From NCBI GenBank assembly GCA_016710985.1, contig JADJTX010000002.1, positions 248,001-312,000 on the forward strand: a stretch of DNA of 64,000 nucleotides, in the 5' to 3' direction. A program made the translations under genes and the position numbers. The first letter of the stretch is position 1. Each line of letters begins with the position of its first letter. This stretch comes from Ignavibacteria bacterium. Lineage in GTDB: Bacteria; Bacteroidota; Ignavibacteria; Tepidaquicellales; Tepidaquicellaceae. The notes beneath the pieces were generated by a model that saw only the letters and a program-made list of their open reading frames with translations, was not told where the DNA came from and searched no databases. Of the stretch, positions 22,201-32,074 are shown one piece after another.

Positions 22201-23990
22201 CGGAAGGAGATTTTAATAAGGAAGCGATAATGATTTACCTAAGCAGTCGTCTGCCGGAATACATGGTACCGGCATTATGGGTAGAGCTGGAGAGTTTACC
22301 GTTAACGCAAAACGGTAAGACAGACAGAAAGGCATTACCCGATCCGGATGCAAGTGAACTGATAAGCAATGAGTATGCAGCACCGCGAAATGAGACGGAA
22401 GAAAGCCTGGCAGAGATCTGGAAAGAATTACTTCATGTGGAGCGGGTCGGTATTCATGACAACTTTTTTGAACTCGGCGGGGATTCGATCATTACGATAC
22501 AGGTAGTCAGCCGCGCAAGACGCAAAGGATTTGAACTGAAGCCAAGAGATATTTTTATTCATCAGACCATATCAAAGCTGTCCGCTGCCATAGCCGAAAG
22601 AACAGCAGTTTCTGTTTCAGGAGAACAAGGGTTATTGACAGGTACAAGCGGACTCTTACCGATCCAGCAATGGTATTTTGAAGGAGCGGGTGATGAAGGT
22701 TCTCGTTATAATCATTTTAACCAAAGCGTATTATTATCAATTGATAAGTCAGTAACACCTGAAGTACTGAGCCTTGCAGTTGATCAGTTAATTGTTCAGC
22801 ATGATGCACTGCGGTTCAGGTATTATAAAAAGGATGAACAATGGATACAGGAGTACGGGACTTATAAAGGCGAGTTGGAAATTATTGATCTTCGTTTAAA
22901 GAGAAGTTCGTTAGCAAAATTTATCAAAGAGCATGCAGAAAAATATCAGAGAAGTCCGGATATTGAAAAAGGAGAGCTGGTAAGATTTGTATTGATTCAA
23001 ACTCCAAAGAGAGAGACGAATAACCGGATATTAATTATTATCCATCATCTCGCAGTAGACGGTGTATCTTGGAGAATACTGCTGGAAGATCTTGAGCTGT
23101 TGATAACCGGGCTTGAAAAAGGATCAAAGCCGGACTTGGGTAATAAGGGCAGTTCTTACCGCCAGTGGTATGAAGCACTGGAGCAGTATGGAAAGAGCAA
23201 ACGTTTATTGTCACAAAGTAAATACTGGCAAGAGGTAGTGAGCAGCTATGAACCATTAGCAGCTGATAAAGTTTATACAGGGATTGTCAGGGAAAAAGAT
23301 ATGGTGCATCAAACGATCCGTTTGGACAAAGTTCAGACACAGTTGTTATTACAGGAGGTACCTAGAGCATATCATACGGAGATCAATGATATTTTACTTT
23401 GCGCACTGGAGATGACGCTTTGTGAGTGGACAGACAGAGAGAAGATAGTCATAGGATTAGAAGGGCACGGCCGTGAGAATGTATCAGAAGGAATAGATAC
23501 AGGCAGGACAGCAGGATGGTTCACGAATCTTTATCCTGTATTGCTTGAGTCAGGTCTCAGTAAAGGCGTTGGTGATAGAATCAGTTCAGTGAAGGAACAG
23601 TTACGGCGCATACCGGATAAAGGTCTTGGCTATGGAGTTCTTAAGTATATTAATAAAGATGAAAAATTATCCGGCAAAGCATGGGAGATAGTATTTAATT
23701 ATTTAGGACAGCTTGATAATGTGATCAGCAGCGGCAAATGGCTTTCAGGAGCGGGAGAATCTTCAGGTGAATTTACAAGTGAAGAGAACATAAAAAGTGA
23801 AACTCTTTCTGTCAATGGTATGGTGCAGGAAGGAGAGCTTATTTTAAACTGGAGTTACAGCAGCAGACATTATGAAAAGAAAACAATAGCCGCAATAGTT
23901 GAAAGATATCAATCGAATCTGGAATTACTGATATCACATTGCATTGAACAGCAGAAATCAGGAACAGTATATACGCCGTCGGATTATGGT
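19227..23990 (+). other. Module 6: docking head - C - A(Thr) - T - E
   Basis: The C domain has LHHIASDGWS (about 19870). The A pocket reads DFWNIGMVHK, an exact match to the Thr code as remembered, with the YGITETTVH variant that I associate with Thr domains. T is GGDS type (about 22470). The E domain shows HHLAVDGVSW (about 23042) and EGHGRE. Expected unit: D-threonine or D-allo-threonine, giving a free hydroxyl in the peptide. Confidence 0.88.
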
Positions 23991-25400
23991 TTGGGATCGG
24001 ACATCAGTAATGATGAGCTGGACAGATTTTTGAGTGAACCATTCCGGGGTAAGACCAGAAGAGAGTCTGTTGAGGAATTATACAAATTAAGCGGCTTACA
24101 GGAGGGAATGTTATTCCATGCGCTTTATGATTCAAGAGCCGGATCATATATTGAACAACTGGTATGTGATCTGAAGGATCCGCAGCCGGAATTTATCAGA
24201 AAGAGCTGGAATCATATAATAAAAAGTCACAGTATTCTGAGAAGCGGATTTTATTATGATGAGTTCAATGTGCCTGTACAATGTGTTTACAGTGAGGTTG
24301 AGATACCGGTGACAATTCTTGATTACCGGGATAAGAACTCTGAAGAGCAGAAGTCGTTGCTCATTGATTATGAAAGAGCTGACCGGGACAAGGGATTCGA
24401 TTTTAAATCAGTTCCCCTGATGAGAATCGCATTGATCAGGTTAAGTGAAGACCGTTACAGAATGATATGGACCTCACATCATATATTGTTTGACGGATGG
24501 TCATTTCCAATATTGATGGGAGAATTTTTGAGCAATTATGAACTGCTCATAACAGGAAAGGAATTGCCCGCAGCAACGGAAGACCGTTATGAGGATTTCA
24601 TACGCTACATTGAGCGCGGAGATAAAGACAGGCAGGAACAGTACTGGCGGAATTATATGCAGGGCATAGAACAAAGCACACTTCTACCTTTTATTGAAAC
24701 CACAGCTCTACGAACCAAGGGAGTCGGGGAATATGATACAATTGATCTAAACATGGATGCGGAAACAACAGGAAGGATTGGAAGATATGTACAGAAACAT
24801 CATTTAACAATTAACACATTAATACAGGGAGTCTGGTCTTATTTATTACACTGCTACACCGGAAATGATGATGTTGTCTTTGGAGTAATTGTATCGGGCC
24901 GTCCGGATGATCTTCCCGGAATAGAGCAGCGTGTAGGTATGTATATAAATACACTGCCTCTTCATTCAACTTTGAAAAAGGAAGAGAAGATAACAGAGTG
25001 GTTACAGAATTTACAGAAGGATCAGGTTTCTTCCCGTCAGTATCAGCACACCCCGTTACAGGATGTTCAGAGCTGGACAAGTGTGAGCGGAGATCTGTTT
25101 GACAGTCTGCTTGTGTTTGAGAATTATCCTGTCGGTGAAATCATAGGATCAAAAGAATGGAGTCTGCAGGTCGAGAATTTTCAGGTGCTGGAGCAAACGA
25201 ATTATCCGTTAACGATCTTAATTGGCAGCGGGGAAGAAATAAATTTCAAATTCAGCTATAACGCCGGGGTACTTAAGCGTGAACATGTAAATGAGATACG
25301 CGGACATTTTGAGAATGTATTCAATCAGATTATTACAAATGAAGAGAGCACATTAAATGATATAGAGCTTCTTACAAAGAGGAGGAACATCAGATATTAA
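19227..25400 (+). CDS. P2 fragment 1: NRPS, modules 6 and start of 7
   Basis: First part of the P2 synthetase, starting at ATG 19227 with a TubC-like docking head (about residues 1-60: a helix, then the VFLENGNLKYTLD strand pair). Order: docking - C - A(Thr) - T(GGDS) - E - D-type C. The frame runs into TAA at 25398-25400, just after ELLTK at the C-A linker, where siblings continue SEEHQLL. The same reading resumes in the next frame from 25382, so one base is missing near 25380. The gap to P1 is 78 bases with no terminator seen, which suggests one operon. The natural protein most likely runs to 38022, about 6,265 residues. Confidence 0.93.
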   Translation: MIVKNKTVIDFLIEADEKGMSVFLENGNLKYTLDKNKPSDTEFISALKSRKSEIIEFLSSGSGDFNLINAPVEKITPADRAGTAGLPLSFSQEQIWFIDRLEGSIQYHLPAVLRLSGKLNKNALEKALQNIVNRHEVLRTVIQETEGKAYQLVKENYNWKLKFVDGSKFKDKEEKLKSYIKDLINIPFDLSEDPMMRGHLISINDDDHRLVITLHHIASDGWSLSIFVKELVELYESYEKNREDNLTPLPIQYADYAIWQRNYLQGEVLEKKLDYWKEKLRGSEPLQLATDYNRPAVQSTKGSVAGFSFDKELSESLQTLSQQQGATLFMTLLSAINILLYRYSGQSDICVGSPVAGRQQKETEELIGFFINTLVMRSEVNSDDSFTEFLQQIKATTLSAYEHQDVPFEKVVDSVVKQRDISRSPLFQVMFMLQNTPDIPELRLGDVKLHSEISEQTTSKFDLAFSMAQTAKGISGTIEYCADLYHEKTILRMIGHFEKLIRSIVAEPEKSIGMMRMLGIDEEQQLLSEFRDKNTDYPKDKTIIDLFEAQVLKTPDNIALVFEDKHLTYLELNECSNQLAHYLRSKGVKTETLVPICIGRSMEMITGILGILKAGGVYVPVDPDYPEERIKFILEDTAANVVVTGKEVSAKLSDRENTNIIEIDGQWSEISAQPKDNLKTSVKPDNPAYIIYTSGSTGKPKGVMIAHNNVVSLFKTEPPVFDFNEKDVWTMFHSFCFDFSVWEMYGALFYGGRLVIVPKQITKDASLFSEFLLSEKVTVLNQTPSSFYVLQDILTDTEKLISVRYVIFGGEALNPSKLQAWKQTYPDCKLINMYGITETTVHVTYTEIEWDNIRSGKSIIGKPIPSLGIYILDSNQNLLPSGIAGELCIAGAGLSRGYLNLPELTKEKFINNPFSEEPGARLYRSGDLGIRSEDSNIEYLGRIDEQVKIRGFRIELGEIESVLQESESVRQSVVLARDTEGGGKRLVGYVVPEGDFNKEAIMIYLSSRLPEYMVPALWVELESLPLTQNGKTDRKALPDPDASELISNEYAAPRNETEESLAEIWKELLHVERVGIHDNFFELGGDSIITIQVVSRARRKGFELKPRDIFIHQTISKLSAAIAERTAVSVSGEQGLLTGTSGLLPIQQWYFEGAGDEGSRYNHFNQSVLLSIDKSVTPEVLSLAVDQLIVQHDALRFRYYKKDEQWIQEYGTYKGELEIIDLRLKRSSLAKFIKEHAEKYQRSPDIEKGELVRFVLIQTPKRETNNRILIIIHHLAVDGVSWRILLEDLELLITGLEKGSKPDLGNKGSSYRQWYEALEQYGKSKRLLSQSKYWQEVVSSYEPLAADKVYTGIVREKDMVHQTIRLDKVQTQLLLQEVPRAYHTEINDILLCALEMTLCEWTDREKIVIGLEGHGRENVSEGIDTGRTAGWFTNLYPVLLESGLSKGVGDRISSVKEQLRRIPDKGLGYGVLKYINKDEKLSGKAWEIVFNYLGQLDNVISSGKWLSGAGESSGEFTSEENIKSETLSVNGMVQEGELILNWSYSSRHYEKKTIAAIVERYQSNLELLISHCIEQQKSGTVYTPSDYGLGSDISNDELDRFLSEPFRGKTRRESVEELYKLSGLQEGMLFHALYDSRAGSYIEQLVCDLKDPQPEFIRKSWNHIIKSHSILRSGFYYDEFNVPVQCVYSEVEIPVTILDYRDKNSEEQKSLLIDYERADRDKGFDFKSVPLMRIALIRLSEDRYRMIWTSHHILFDGWSFPILMGEFLSNYELLITGKELPAATEDRYEDFIRYIERGDKDRQEQYWRNYMQGIEQSTLLPFIETTALRTKGVGEYDTIDLNMDAETTGRIGRYVQKHHLTINTLIQGVWSYLLHCYTGNDDVVFGVIVSGRPDDLPGIEQRVGMYINTLPLHSTLKKEEKITEWLQNLQKDQVSSRQYQHTPLQDVQSWTSVSGDLFDSLLVFENYPVGEIIGSKEWSLQVENFQVLEQTNYPLTILIGSGEEINFKFSYNAGVLKREHVNEIRGHFENVFNQIITNEESTLNDIELLTKRRNIRY

Positions 25401-27215
25401 TTGAGTTCAATAATACAGAGTCGGAGTATCCTTCAGATAAGAGTATTATTGATCTGTTTGAAGAGCAGGCATTAAAGACTCCGGATAATATTGCAATAGT
25501 TTATGAAGATCATAATTTAACATACAGAGAACTCAACGAGCGTTCAAACCGGCTGGCTCATTATTTACAAAGCAAGGGAGTAAAATCTGAGACGCTTGTA
25601 CCAATATGCATTGAACGAAGTCCTGATATGATCGCAGGAATAATTGGTATTTTAAAAGCAGGCGCGGCTTATGTGCCGGTTGATCCGGATTATCCTTCGG
25701 AAAGGATCAGCTTCATGCTTAAGGATACGGGAGCTTCTGTCATACTAAGCAGCAGTGAGGTCAGGTCAAAAGTATCCGGTATAGAAAATTTAGAGATAAT
25801 AGAAACAGACGGTCATAACTCAGAAATTGATAAGCAGCCCGTTAATAATCTGACGGAAAAAGCAAAACCGCATTTTCTTGCATATGTTCTTTACACATCG
25901 GGTTCGACCGGTAATCCAAAAGGTGTAAGAATGCCGGGAAGCGGTTTAGTGAACTTATTGAACTGGCAGAACAAACAATTCACAAATAAGCAAAGAAGGG
26001 TTCTGCAGTTTACAAGTCTGAACTTCGATGTAAGTTTTCAGGAGATCTTCTCTACTCTGTGTTACGGAAGTACCTTGTGTCTGATCAGCGAAGGAAGACG
26101 CAGGGATATGTCAGAAGTAATGAAGGACATAGCAAAGAATAAGATCACTCATTTATTTGTACCATATATTGTTTTAAAAAATCTGGCTGAATTTAATTCA
26201 ACTGGTTCAGAGGATTTGAATTCGCTTGAAGAAATTATCACTGCAGGTGAACAATTAAAACTTACGAAAGATATAGATGCTTTCTTAAATAAGGGTAATA
26301 TTAAATTAGTCAATCAGTACGGACCAACTGAAGCACATGTCGTAAGCAGTTATAAAATAGACGGTAACAGTGATCAGACGCCGCTTCCTCCGATCGGTAA
26401 ACCTATAGACAACACACAATTATATATTCTCAGAAACGGAGAAGAGCCGGTTCCTGTAGGGGTAACCGGAGAGTTACACATAGCCGGTGTACAGTTGGCT
26501 CATGGATATTTGAATCTTCCGGATTTAACTAAAGAGAAGTTCATCAAAGATCCGTTCAGGAGTGCGTCTGATGCAAGAATGTACAGGACCGGTGATCTGG
26601 CAAGGTGGATGTCTGACGGTAATATTGAATACATGGGAAGGACAGATGATCAGATAAAGATAAGAGGATACAGAGTTGAACTGGGAGAAATAGAAAGTGT
26701 GCTTCAGCAGAATGAAACAGTTAAACAGGCAGTGGTACTCGCAAGGGAAGACAAAGCCGGAAACAAGCGACTGACAGGATATATAGTTACCGGCGAACAA
26801 TTTGTAAAAGATGATCTTATATCTTATATGAGAAATCGGTTGCCGGAGTATATGATACCGGGCTTGTGGGTAGAAATGGAAAGTCTTCCAATAACTCCAA
26901 ATGGAAAAATAGATAAGAAAGCATTACCGGACCCGGATGTAAGTGAGCTGCTAACAAATGAATATACAGCTCCAAGAAATGAAGACGAGGCTAAGCTGGC
27001 AAACATTTGGATGGAAGTTCTGGATTTAGAACGCGTGGGAATAAATGATAATTTCTTTGAGCTGGGCGGTCACTCGCTTTTAGCTATGCGTGTGATCTCT
27101 TCAATCCGCAAGGAACTCGGATCAGAACTGGCAATTAAAGATATTTTTCAAAGTCCGACTATAGCTGAGTTAGCTGTGCTTCTGCGGACAAACAGAAAAG
27201 TTTCATTACTCCCCG
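24070..27215 (+). other. Module 7: D-type C - A(Pro) - T (spans frameshift)
   Basis: The C domain starts LSGLQEGMLFHALYDS with HHILFDGWS (about 24478), as expected after the E domain of module 6. The A pocket reads DVQFIAQVVK, the same as module 5, and the neighbouring sequence is closely similar, so the two proline domains are probably duplicates. The frameshift near 25380 falls in the C-A linker. Confidence 0.82.
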
Positions 27216-30200
27216 GCATAGAAGCAGAGCCAAGACCCAAACTAATTCCTATGTCATACAGTCAGGAACGCTTATGGTTCATAGACAGACTGGAAGGAAG
27301 TGTCCAATATCATATGCCTTTTGTATTACGATTGAAAGGAAAATTGAATAAAGAAGTTCTTGCCAAAGCTCTCAGGCAAATAGTAAACCGCCATGAAGTA
27401 TTGCGTACAGTGATCCGGCAGGAAGAAGGTGTTGGTTACCAGTTTGTTATAGATGCGGAAGGATGGGAATTAAATTATACTGACGGTTCTGTTTATAAAG
27501 ATGATGAAAACGGGACGGAGCGTTACATTCAGCATTTAATAAATATTCCTTTTGACCTGTCGGATGATTTTATGATGAGAGCTGATCTGATAAAAATCAC
27601 TGATGATGATCACATACTGACAGTAACAATGCATCACATTGCTTCAGATGGTTCGTCAATATCAGTTATAACCCGTGAGATTGCAGACCTGTACCGGTCA
27701 TATTCTGAGAACAGAAAATCCGGTTTGCTGCCATTGCCAATTCAATACATTGATTATGCGATATGGCAAAGGAAGCATTTGCAGGGGGAAGTATTTGATA
27801 AGAAATTAAATTACTGGAAACAAAAGCTTCAGGATACCGGGCAATTGCAGCTGCCGGTTGATTTTCCAAGACCGGCAATACAAAGTCTTAAAGGAGCTGT
27901 TGCCGGATTTATGCTTGACAAAGAGCTTAGTGAAAAAATAAAGATATTAAGTCAGAAGCATGGCGCAACACTGTTCATGACTTTATTAACGGCTTATAAA
28001 GTATTGCTTTACCGGTACAGCGGTCAGCAGGATATCTGTGTTGGTATTCCCATAGCCGGACGTCAGTCAAAGGAAATGGAGGCGTTGATCGGATTCTTTG
28101 TAAATACGCTTGCGATTCGAAACGAAGTAAACGGGCAGGATTCATTTACGGAATTGCTTAAGCAGGTAAAAGCAACAGCGATGGATGCCTTCGAAAATCA
28201 GGAAGTGCCGTTTGAGAAAGTTGTTGATGCAGTGGTCGGAGACAGGGACATGAGTAAAAACCCGTTAGTACAGGTATCGTTTGCATTGCAGAACACACCC
28301 GAGGTAAAGCCGGAGAGTCTTGGAGAACTAATTCTTACCGATACAAAATTTGAACACACAACAGCAAAATTTGATCTGACATTATTTATAAGAGAGACAC
28401 CCGCCGGCATAGAGGGTTTATTTGAGTATTCAACTGATCTGTTCCGTGAAGAGACTATTGATCAGATGATATCTCATTTTAAAGAATTAATTAACTCCAT
28501 TGTAAAAGATCCCGGACAAAGTATTGAGACAATGCCGATGCTGTCCGAAGCAGAGAAGTGGCAGCAACTCTACGGATTCAATGATACTTTTTTTGCATAT
28601 CCAAAGAATAAGAGTTTAATTGATCTCTTTGAAGAACAGGCAGCTAAAACTCCGGATAATGTTGCAGTGGTTTTTGAAAAGCAAAGTTTAACTTATAAAG
28701 AGCTCAACGAGCGGTCAAATCAGTTAGCGCATTATTTAAACAGCAAAGGAGTTAAAGAAGAGACATTGGTGCCCATTTGCATTGAGCGGGGAATGGATAT
28801 GATCACAGGTATACTTGGCATATTAAAATCAGGGGCAGCGTATGTTCCGATCGATCCTGAATATCCTGAAGAGCGGATAAAATTTATTCTTGAAGATACA
28901 GGAGCTGAGATCATTGTAAGCAGTTTAAGAAGTTCAGATAAGCTGCCTGCCTCCGGAGAGTTTGAAGTCATCTTATCAGATGAAAATTTGTCATTAATAA
29001 ATGAACAGCCAAAAGTAAATTTACGATCAGACATTAAGCCGGACAATCTTGCATATATAATTTATACCTCAGGCTCTACAGGTCAGCCGAAAGGTGTTAT
29101 GATAGAGCACGGACCGGTTGTGAATCTTATAGCTGCTCAGACAAAATATTTCAATATTAAAGAAGACGAAAGAATACTTCAGTTTTCGAACAACAGTTTT
29201 GATGCATCGGTAGAGCAGATATTCTTAGCACTATTTAACGGCGCTTCATTAATTTTATTTTCCGATGGTTTACAATTAAACACAGCTCTGTTTGAGAAAT
29301 TCATACATGAACAAAAGATCACCCATTTGCATTCAACACCTTCCTTTCTGGAAAACATTCAGTCGGTTAATTATGAGTACTTAAAAAGAGTAATTGCCGG
29401 AGGTGAAATATGTAAGCCGGGATTGGCAGAGTACTGGAAAAATAAGACATCGTTTTATAATGAATATGGTCCTACAGAAACGACAGTAACAGCAGTTGAG
29501 TATTTATATCAGACAAACATTCCGGAAAAATCTCTTACAGTTCCAATTGGAAAACCTCTGTCAAATATTCAGGCATATATTCTTGATAAAAATAAATCAC
29601 CCGTGCCTGACGGAATCGAAGGCGAGCTATATTTAGCCGGGGATTGTCTGGCGAGGGGATATTTGAATTCACCTGAATTAACAGCGGAGAAGTTTATAAA
29701 GAATATTTTCAGTGACAAAGATAAAGATAAGAAGGATCCGAGGATGTACAGGACAGGAGATCTGTGCCGAAGGCTGCCGGATGGAAATATAGAATACTTA
29801 AGAAGACTGGATGATCAGGTAAAGATACGCGGATACAGGATAGAACTGGGGGAAATAGAATCAGTAATGAATAAGCTTGATGCAGTGAACACTTGCTGTG
29901 TTATTTTGAAGCCCGGTGCCGGAAATAAATTAGTAAGCTATTATGTGCCGAATCTCAGAGAGTTAAAAGTAAAAGAGCGTGAACTTTACCGGCAGCAGAT
30001 AGAAGGATGGAAAGAAATCCATGACACTGAACTCTTACAGACAGAGGAAGCTGAAGGTATAGATGAGGAATTTAATATCATAGGCTGGAATGACAGTTTT
30101 ACCGGAGAACAAATTGAAGCGGCACAGATGAAGGAATGGCTCGAAGACATAACAGAGGTAATACTTTCGGAGAAACCATCACGAGTACTTGAGATAGGGA

Positions 30201-32074
30201 ACGGAACAGGACTGATCTATTATCAGCTTGCGGAGAAGATACAGAAATATATTGGCACTGATTTTTCACGGTCATCGGTGAATCAGATCACACAAAGGAT
30301 AAGCAGGGGATTAAGGAACTATTGTCCGACGGAGTTAAAGGTGTGCGCTGCTCATGAGATCACGCTAAGTGAAGAAGAGAATGTAGACACAATCATACTT
30401 AACTCGGTAGTTCAATACTTTCCGGGTGAAGAGTATATGAATGAAGTCATAGGTAAGAGCATAAGTCTTTTGAAAGGTAACGGAAGAATTATAGCCGGTG
30501 ATGTGCGTGACAACCGGTTGCTTGAGCTGTTCAAAGGACGGCTGCATATAGAAAAGCTCGCTCACTCGGCATCAGTGAAGGAATTCAAATGGGCAATGGA
30601 GCAGGAAGTTTTGAAGGAAGAAGAGCTTTGCTTTTCACCCGGATACTTTTATCAGCTTCAAACACTTTATCCTCAGATAACACACATTGAAATAAAATGG
30701 AAACAAGCCTCATACATTAATGAACTTTCGCTGTATCGTTTTACTGCAGTAATTTATGTTGGTCAGGAAAAGGAGACATTGAAACCGGATTGGACTGACT
30801 GGGATAAGATTCCAGATAAGCAAAGCATTAAAAATGAACTGAAGAAAGGTTGTGAAATACTTGCTTTAATGAATGTACCGAATCCCCGGTTGTTTAAAGA
30901 GAGACTTTTAAGTAATGCTCTGAAAGATAAATCCATCAGCAACGCAGGTGATCTTTTAGATTACATGGGAAGAGATGATAAAGAAAGCACGGAAGTAAAT
31001 GGGATCCTAAACTTTGCAAAGTCAAAGAATTATCATTACACGCTTTTTACCAATGAAGATCCGCTGAGAATTAATTTGCTGATTGAGAAGAATACATCAG
31101 ACAGATCAGACCGTTTTGTGCAGCAGCCTTTCAATCAAAGCAGCAGTATCAGTAATGTTGCGAATACTAATATTCCATTATTTAATGATATTAGTTTACA
31201 CCTGAAAAAAGAGATCAGAAGCATGCTTCAGCAAAGCCTGCCCGGGTATATGATACCATCGGATATGATTGCATTGAAACAATTGCCGCTGACCGTTAAC
31301 GGAAAAGCTGACCGTAAATTTTTAATGCAGAGAGAAGATCTTTTAGTATCGAACAAACTTAATTATCAGGCGCCGGAAACAGAGACTGAGAAAATGCTTG
31401 TAAACATATGGCAAGAACTCTTAGGCGCAGACAGGATAGGAATACACGATAATTTTTTTGAGCTTGGCGGACATTCTCTTTTAGGAATGCGCGTCATATC
31501 AGCAATCAGGAAGAAACTTGAAGCTGAACTTGCGATAAAGGATCTGTTCCTTTATCCGACAATTGCAGAGCTGTCTCTTCGTCTTGATACTCAAAGCAGA
31601 GGATCATTATTACCGGCTATAGAAGTACTGCCAAGGCCGGAGCTTATTCCATTATCATTCAGTCAGGAGCGTCTTTGGTTTATTGACAGATTAGAGGGAA
31701 GTGTTCAATATCACGTACCCGCAGTTTTAAGATTAAAAGGAAAGCTCAATGCAGAGGCATTAGCAAATTCGCTGCAGAGCATAATTAACCGGCACGAAGT
31801 TCTGCGTACGGTTATAATTGAATCCGAAGGAAAAGGTTATCAGGTAGTTAATGATAAGGATCGCTGGAACCTGCAGATAACAGACGGTTCGCGTTTTAAG
31901 GATGACAGGGAGGAACTTCAAAACTACATAGAGCAGCTTATTAATACCCCTTTTGATTTATCCCGAGATCACATGATACGGTGTGATTTGATTAACATAA
32001 GTGAACAGGAGCATTTGCTGGTAATAACGATGATCATATTGCTTCAGACGGCTGGTCGTCATCAGTCATTGTAA
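25382..32074 (+). CDS. P2 fragment 2: NRPS, modules 7, 8 and start of 9
   Basis: Continuation of P2 in a different frame. Protein similarity to sibling modules resumes at 25382 (EEHQ), well before the first ATG at 25628, so that ATG is not a real start. Order: A(Pro)-T / C-A-nMT-T / N-terminal half of C. The fragment stops at 32074 because one base is missing after ATG 32030-32032: siblings read MHHIASDGWS, here the histidine codons are shifted and the catalytic motif is lost. Restoring one base there rejoins the frame with fragment 3. Confidence 0.9.
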   Translation, partial: EEHQILIEFNNTESEYPSDKSIIDLFEEQALKTPDNIAIVYEDHNLTYRELNERSNRLAHYLQSKGVKSETLVPICIERSPDMIAGIIGILKAGAAYVPVDPDYPSERISFMLKDTGASVILSSSEVRSKVSGIENLEIIETDGHNSEIDKQPVNNLTEKAKPHFLAYVLYTSGSTGNPKGVRMPGSGLVNLLNWQNKQFTNKQRRVLQFTSLNFDVSFQEIFSTLCYGSTLCLISEGRRRDMSEVMKDIAKNKITHLFVPYIVLKNLAEFNSTGSEDLNSLEEIITAGEQLKLTKDIDAFLNKGNIKLVNQYGPTEAHVVSSYKIDGNSDQTPLPPIGKPIDNTQLYILRNGEEPVPVGVTGELHIAGVQLAHGYLNLPDLTKEKFIKDPFRSASDARMYRTGDLARWMSDGNIEYMGRTDDQIKIRGYRVELGEIESVLQQNETVKQAVVLAREDKAGNKRLTGYIVTGEQFVKDDLISYMRNRLPEYMIPGLWVEMESLPITPNGKIDKKALPDPDVSELLTNEYTAPRNEDEAKLANIWMEVLDLERVGINDNFFELGGHSLLAMRVISSIRKELGSELAIKDIFQSPTIAELAVLLRTNRKVSLLPGIEAEPRPKLIPMSYSQERLWFIDRLEGSVQYHMPFVLRLKGKLNKEVLAKALRQIVNRHEVLRTVIRQEEGVGYQFVIDAEGWELNYTDGSVYKDDENGTERYIQHLINIPFDLSDDFMMRADLIKITDDDHILTVTMHHIASDGSSISVITREIADLYRSYSENRKSGLLPLPIQYIDYAIWQRKHLQGEVFDKKLNYWKQKLQDTGQLQLPVDFPRPAIQSLKGAVAGFMLDKELSEKIKILSQKHGATLFMTLLTAYKVLLYRYSGQQDICVGIPIAGRQSKEMEALIGFFVNTLAIRNEVNGQDSFTELLKQVKATAMDAFENQEVPFEKVVDAVVGDRDMSKNPLVQVSFALQNTPEVKPESLGELILTDTKFEHTTAKFDLTLFIRETPAGIEGLFEYSTDLFREETIDQMISHFKELINSIVKDPGQSIETMPMLSEAEKWQQLYGFNDTFFAYPKNKSLIDLFEEQAAKTPDNVAVVFEKQSLTYKELNERSNQLAHYLNSKGVKEETLVPICIERGMDMITGILGILKSGAAYVPIDPEYPEERIKFILEDTGAEIIVSSLRSSDKLPASGEFEVILSDENLSLINEQPKVNLRSDIKPDNLAYIIYTSGSTGQPKGVMIEHGPVVNLIAAQTKYFNIKEDERILQFSNNSFDASVEQIFLALFNGASLILFSDGLQLNTALFEKFIHEQKITHLHSTPSFLENIQSVNYEYLKRVIAGGEICKPGLAEYWKNKTSFYNEYGPTETTVTAVEYLYQTNIPEKSLTVPIGKPLSNIQAYILDKNKSPVPDGIEGELYLAGDCLARGYLNSPELTAEKFIKNIFSDKDKDKKDPRMYRTGDLCRRLPDGNIEYLRRLDDQVKIRGYRIELGEIESVMNKLDAVNTCCVILKPGAGNKLVSYYVPNLRELKVKERELYRQQIEGWKEIHDTELLQTEEAEGIDEEFNIIGWNDSFTGEQIEAAQMKEWLEDITEVILSEKPSRVLEIGNGTGLIYYQLAEKIQKYIGTDFSRSSVNQITQRISRGLRNYCPTELKVCAAHEITLSEEENVDTIILNSVVQYFPGEEYMNEVIGKSISLLKGNGRIIAGDVRDNRLLELFKGRLHIEKLAHSASVKEFKWAMEQEVLKEEELCFSPGYFYQLQTLYPQITHIEIKWKQASYINELSLYRFTAVIYVGQEKETLKPDWTDWDKIPDKQSIKNELKKGCEILALMNVPNPRLFKERLLSNALKDKSISNAGDLLDYMGRDDKESTEVNGILNFAKSKNYHYTLFTNEDPLRINLLIEKNTSDRSDRFVQQPFNQSSSISNVANTNIPLFNDISLHLKKEIRSMLQQSLPGYMIPSDMIALKQLPLTVNGKADRKFLMQREDLLVSNKLNYQAPETETEKMLVNIWQELLGADRIGIHDNFFELGGHSLLGMRVISAIRKKLEAELAIKDLFLYPTIAELSLRLDTQSRGSLLPAIEVLPRPELIPLSFSQERLWFIDRLEGSVQYHVPAVLRLKGKLNAEALANSLQSIINRHEVLRTVIIESEGKGYQVVNDKDRWNLQITDGSRFKDDREELQNYIEQLINTPFDLSRDHMIRCDLINISEQEHLLVITMIILLQTAGRHQSL
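27235..31605 (+). other. Module 8: C - A(unassigned polar) - nMT - T
   Basis: C domain with MHHIASDGSS (Trp to Ser after the DG). The A pocket reads DAEHIGEVTK (FDASVEQI, LHSTPS, VIAGGE, NEYGPTETTVT). I do not recognise this code; Glu239, His278 and Glu322 suggest a polar or basic side chain. The nMT has VLEIGNGTG at 30185-30211, with Asn where the other two have Cys. Expected unit: an N-methylated polar residue. Confidence 0.78.

Noticed and set aside
25628..32074. Separate NRPS gene starting at ATG 25628
   Set aside because: This Met is inside the A domain of module 7. Upstream sequence in the same frame back to 25382 matches sibling modules.
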